Below, one piece after another: positions 62,047-64,000 of a stretch of DNA of 64,000 nucleotides. Positions within the stretch are counted from its first letter, which is position 1. Every line of letters starts with the position of its first letter. Both the position numbers and the translations under genes were made by a program. Source of the stretch: Actinomadura violacea (lineage in GTDB: Bacteria > Actinomycetota > Actinomycetes > Streptosporangiales > Streptosporangiaceae); contig NZ_JAGEPF010000046.1 of the NCBI RefSeq assembly GCF_017573465.1, positions 16,137-80,136 on the forward strand, given 5' to 3'. Below the pieces are notes generated by a model. It saw only the letters and a list, made by a program, of their open reading frames with translations. It searched no databases and had not been told where the DNA came from.

Positions 62047-63147
62047 TCAGGGGTTGACGACGGCCATCCAGATCGGCTCCGTGCGGCTCTGCATGGCGTC
62101 GACGGCGCGGGCCGTCTCGGCGAGCGGGTACCGGTGGGTGATGAGGTCGCCGGCGTCCAGCGCGCCGCCGCCGAGCAGCGCGAGGACCTGCTCGGCGTCC
62201 GTGCGGGTGCACGCCCGGGTCCCGACGATCCGCCAGCAGTTCCGCATCAGCACGGCCATCGGCAGCGTCACCGGCGCCTGGTTGGCGCCCATGTGCACGA
62301 GCGTCCCGCCGGTGGCGAGCCCGGCCGTGGCCTGCAGTGTGACCGGGCCCTGCGGGACGTAGTCCAGGACGGCGTCGGCGCCCTCGGGCACCATGTCGCG
62401 CAGCGCCCGGGTGAGGCCCTGCGCCTCGTCCCAGCCGGTGGGCAGCTCGTCCAGCGCGACGGTGTCGACGGCGACGCCGCCGGACAGCCGGCGCACCGCC
62501 TCCAGCCGACCGGCGCTGCGCCCGACCAGGACCAGCCGCGCCACCCCGAAGTGCTCGGCCAGCGCGATCGTCGCGGTGCCCATCGTCCCGGTGGCGGCGG
62601 TGACGACCAGCGTCGCGCCCGGCGTCAGACCCGCGAGCTTGAGGGCGCGGACGGCGTTGGCGAGGTCGTGCACCTTCGCGCCCACGTCGAAGCCCACCGC
62701 GTCCGGCAGCGGATCGACCAGCCAGTGCGGGACGCGGACGTACTCGGCGAGCCCGCCGTCGTGGTACTCGTCGTACAGCGGCATCGGGACGTCGCTGAAC
62801 GCGGCGTGCCCGATCATCGCCTGCTGCGCGCACATCATCTCGCGGTCGGTGCGGCAGTACCGGCAGGACCGGCACGTCAGGTTCGGGTGGACGCGGACCC
62901 GGTCGCCGACCGCGACCCCGGACACCCGGTCGCCGACGGCCGCGACCGTCCCGGCCGCCTCGTGCCCGAGGGTGGTCGGCAGATGCCGGAACGCGCCCAT
63001 GGCGAGGAGCCGCATCATGCCGGGCGCGAGCCCGGCGGAGGCGACCTTGACCAGGACGTCCAGCGGCCCCGGCTCAGGGATGGGGATCTTGACCAGTTGC
63101 AGGGCGTCGGAGCCGCGGTCGGCGCGCGCGGCGAGCATCAAGTTCAC
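62047..63147 (-). CDS. Zinc-containing alcohol dehydrogenase-like protein (MDR)
   Basis: 366 residues. GHEAAGTVAAVGDRVSGVAVGDRV is the MDR catalytic-domain signature; structural-zinc cysteines are in LTCRSCRYCRTDREMMC; the cofactor site is TLVVTAATGTMGTATIALAEHFG. The usual catalytic Cys at the first zinc-ligand position is replaced (ASAGLAPGMMRLL), so it may lack catalytic zinc and act as a reductase. GTG 63147 overlaps the stop of the dienelactone hydrolase gene. It probably handles an aldehyde, alcohol or unsaturated intermediate of the aromatic pathway. Confidence 0.85.
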   Translation of the reverse strand: MNLMLAARADRGSDALQLVKIPIPEPGPLDVLVKVASAGLAPGMMRLLAMGAFRHLPTTLGHEAAGTVAAVGDRVSGVAVGDRVRVHPNLTCRSCRYCRTDREMMCAQQAMIGHAAFSDVPMPLYDEYHDGGLAEYVRVPHWLVDPLPDAVGFDVGAKVHDLANAVRALKLAGLTPGATLVVTAATGTMGTATIALAEHFGVARLVLVGRSAGRLEAVRRLSGGVAVDTVALDELPTGWDEAQGLTRALRDMVPEGADAVLDYVPQGPVTLQATAGLATGGTLVHMGANQAPVTLPMAVLMRNCWRIVGTRACTRTDAEQVLALLGGGALDAGDLITHRYPLAETARAVDAMQSRTEPIWMAVVNP

Positions 63148-63869
63148 CGGCCCTCCGCGGCGGTCGCGGGCAGGTGCCGGTCGAGGAACGCGTGGGTGCG
63201 TGTCCAGGCGGTGTCGGCGGGGCCGGGGCGGTACATGTGGGGGCGGGCGTCGCAGGCGAAGGCGTGTCCGGCGTCGTCGTAGACGTGCTGTTCGTGGTCG
63301 GTGCCCGCGTTCTGCAGCGCGGCGTCGATGGCTTTGACCTGGTCGGTGGGGATCGTCGGGTCGTCGGCGCCGACGTGCAGGAGCATCGGTGCGTCGATGG
63401 CTTCGGCCCGGTCCAGGACGGCGTGGGGGCCGGCGGCGATGCCGGGGCCGTAGAACACGACGGTGGCTGCGAGGCCGGGGATGGTGGTGGCGGCGGTGAA
63501 GGCGGCGCGGCCGCCGAAGCAGAATCCGACGACCGCGGTCCGGTCGGCGGGGACGCCTTCGGCGGCGAGGTGGTCCAGGACGGCGCCGATGTCGGTGGTG
63601 ATCGCGTCCGCTCCGATGGCGCCGATCAGCGGCATTGCTTGGGCGTGCTGGTCGTAGCCGAGGGTCGCGATGCCGGTGCGGTGGAACAGGTCGGGGGCAA
63701 GCGCCAGGAACCCGCGTGCGGCGAAGCGTCGGGTGATGTCCTGGATGTGGTCGTTGACGCCGAACGCTTCTTGCAGGACGATCACGGCCCGGTCGGTGGG
63801 CGCGTCCGGGCGTGCGGTGTAGACGCGCATCGGCCCGTCGGCGGTCTCAACGGTGATCCACTCGGTCAT
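63144..63869 (-). CDS. Dienelactone hydrolase-family protein
   Basis: 241 residues. The catalytic triad is visible: C117 in VGFCFGGRAA, D169/D170 in HVGADDPTIP and H202 in DDAGHAFAC; E36 in LQEAFGVNDHIQD is the residue that activates Cys in this family. It opens lactones such as dienelactone from ring-cleavage pathways. ATG 63869, first gene of a two-gene minus-strand unit with the dehydrogenase (GTGA overlap). Its promoter lies in the last 130 bases of the window. Confidence 0.92.
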   Translation of the reverse strand: MTEWITVETADGPMRVYTARPDAPTDRAVIVLQEAFGVNDHIQDITRRFAARGFLALAPDLFHRTGIATLGYDQHAQAMPLIGAIGADAITTDIGAVLDHLAAEGVPADRTAVVGFCFGGRAAFTAATTIPGLAATVVFYGPGIAAGPHAVLDRAEAIDAPMLLHVGADDPTIPTDQVKAIDAALQNAGTDHEQHVYDDAGHAFACDARPHMYRPGPADTAWTRTHAFLDRHLPATAAEGR

Positions 63870-64000
63870 GACTCTCCCTAAGAATTGGGGTGGTCCCGGA
63901 GGGCCGGGTGTGGCTGATGATTCTCTGCTGCTGTTAGGGCTTCCAAGGAATGGCCGCCCGGCCCTCCAGGACGCTCCGACCCACTGATTGAGAACTGCGG

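Overview
The window is very GC-rich (third codon positions almost all G or C), with frequent GTG starts and many ATGA/GTGA overlaps between genes. Together with duplicated TetR, LysR, AraC and ArsR regulators, a Ser/Thr kinase with a WD40-like sensor, mannitol-type PTS genes and aromatic catabolism, this points to a soil actinomycete, probably Streptosporangiales (Actinomadura-like); the genus is inference. It looks chromosomal. No tRNA, rRNA, CRISPR array, insertion sequence or phage gene was recognised.

Layout. 1-11.3 kb: a plus-strand operon with an oligopeptide-type ABC importer (partial permease, permease-ATPase fusion, ATPase), a sulfatase fused to a GH3 glycosidase, two more sulfatases and a formylglycine-generating enzyme (FGE) that would activate them. 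No sulfatase has a signal peptide, so I infer import of a sulfated glycoconjugate followed by desulfation and hydrolysis in the cytoplasm. 11.3-18.1 kb: small regulator/enzyme pairs (EamA exporter/LysR, broken hydrolase, GlxA-type AraC, TetR/SnoaL-like, DoxX, methyltransferase/TetR).

18.2-22.5 kb is the most unusual part. A minus-strand, translationally coupled operon encodes a protein resembling the stand-alone PatG C-terminal domain, three small Cys-rich peptides, a LamG-like protein and a PatA/PatG-like subtilase; a fourth peptide gene is divergent. All four peptides share a leader-like N-terminus (PRLTAE-x2-[IL]GP-x4-Y) but have different cysteine-rich C-termini. Two of them, on opposite strands, have identical spacing (C-x6-C-x13-CC-x5-C-x9-C), the C-C-CC-C-C order of cystine knots. 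The LamG protein starts with a degenerate version of the same leader. I propose an undescribed RiPP-like or protease-processed peptide system.

22.6-24.7 kb: two membrane-anchored surface proteins, one with a VWA domain. 24.9-30.1 kb: DeoR regulator and a polyol/ketose PTS operon with its own HPr, a zinc dehydrogenase and a PfkB kinase. 30.1-33.5 kb: FMN reductase/LLM monooxygenase pair and an alpha/beta hydrolase. 34.3-40.7 kb: WD40 kinase, amidohydrolase, frameshifted ThrE exporter. 41.7-45.4 kb: secreted beta-helix protein, small membrane protein, double GNAT. 45.5-53.4 kb is a metal and redox stress region: P1B-4 ATPase with ArsR, a COG4315-type lipoprotein, DUF2231 and a Cys-containing SufR-like regulator, a Na+/Ca2+ exchanger-family transporter behind a predicted yybP-ykoY (Mn2+) riboswitch, and ArsI/ArsR. 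53.7-56.9 kb contains a decayed sugar locus (lacI and manA remnants, intact PfkB kinase). 57.2-63.9 kb is an aromatic catabolic cluster (FAH-family hydrolase, extradiol dioxygenase-like protein, flavin hydroxylase, AAHS transporter, dehydrogenase, dienelactone hydrolase).

Several genes are interrupted by single frameshifts (near 13.5, 34.08, 39.52, 41.1 and 54.4 kb). Some may be base-calling errors in homopolymers; others clearly carry deletions as well.
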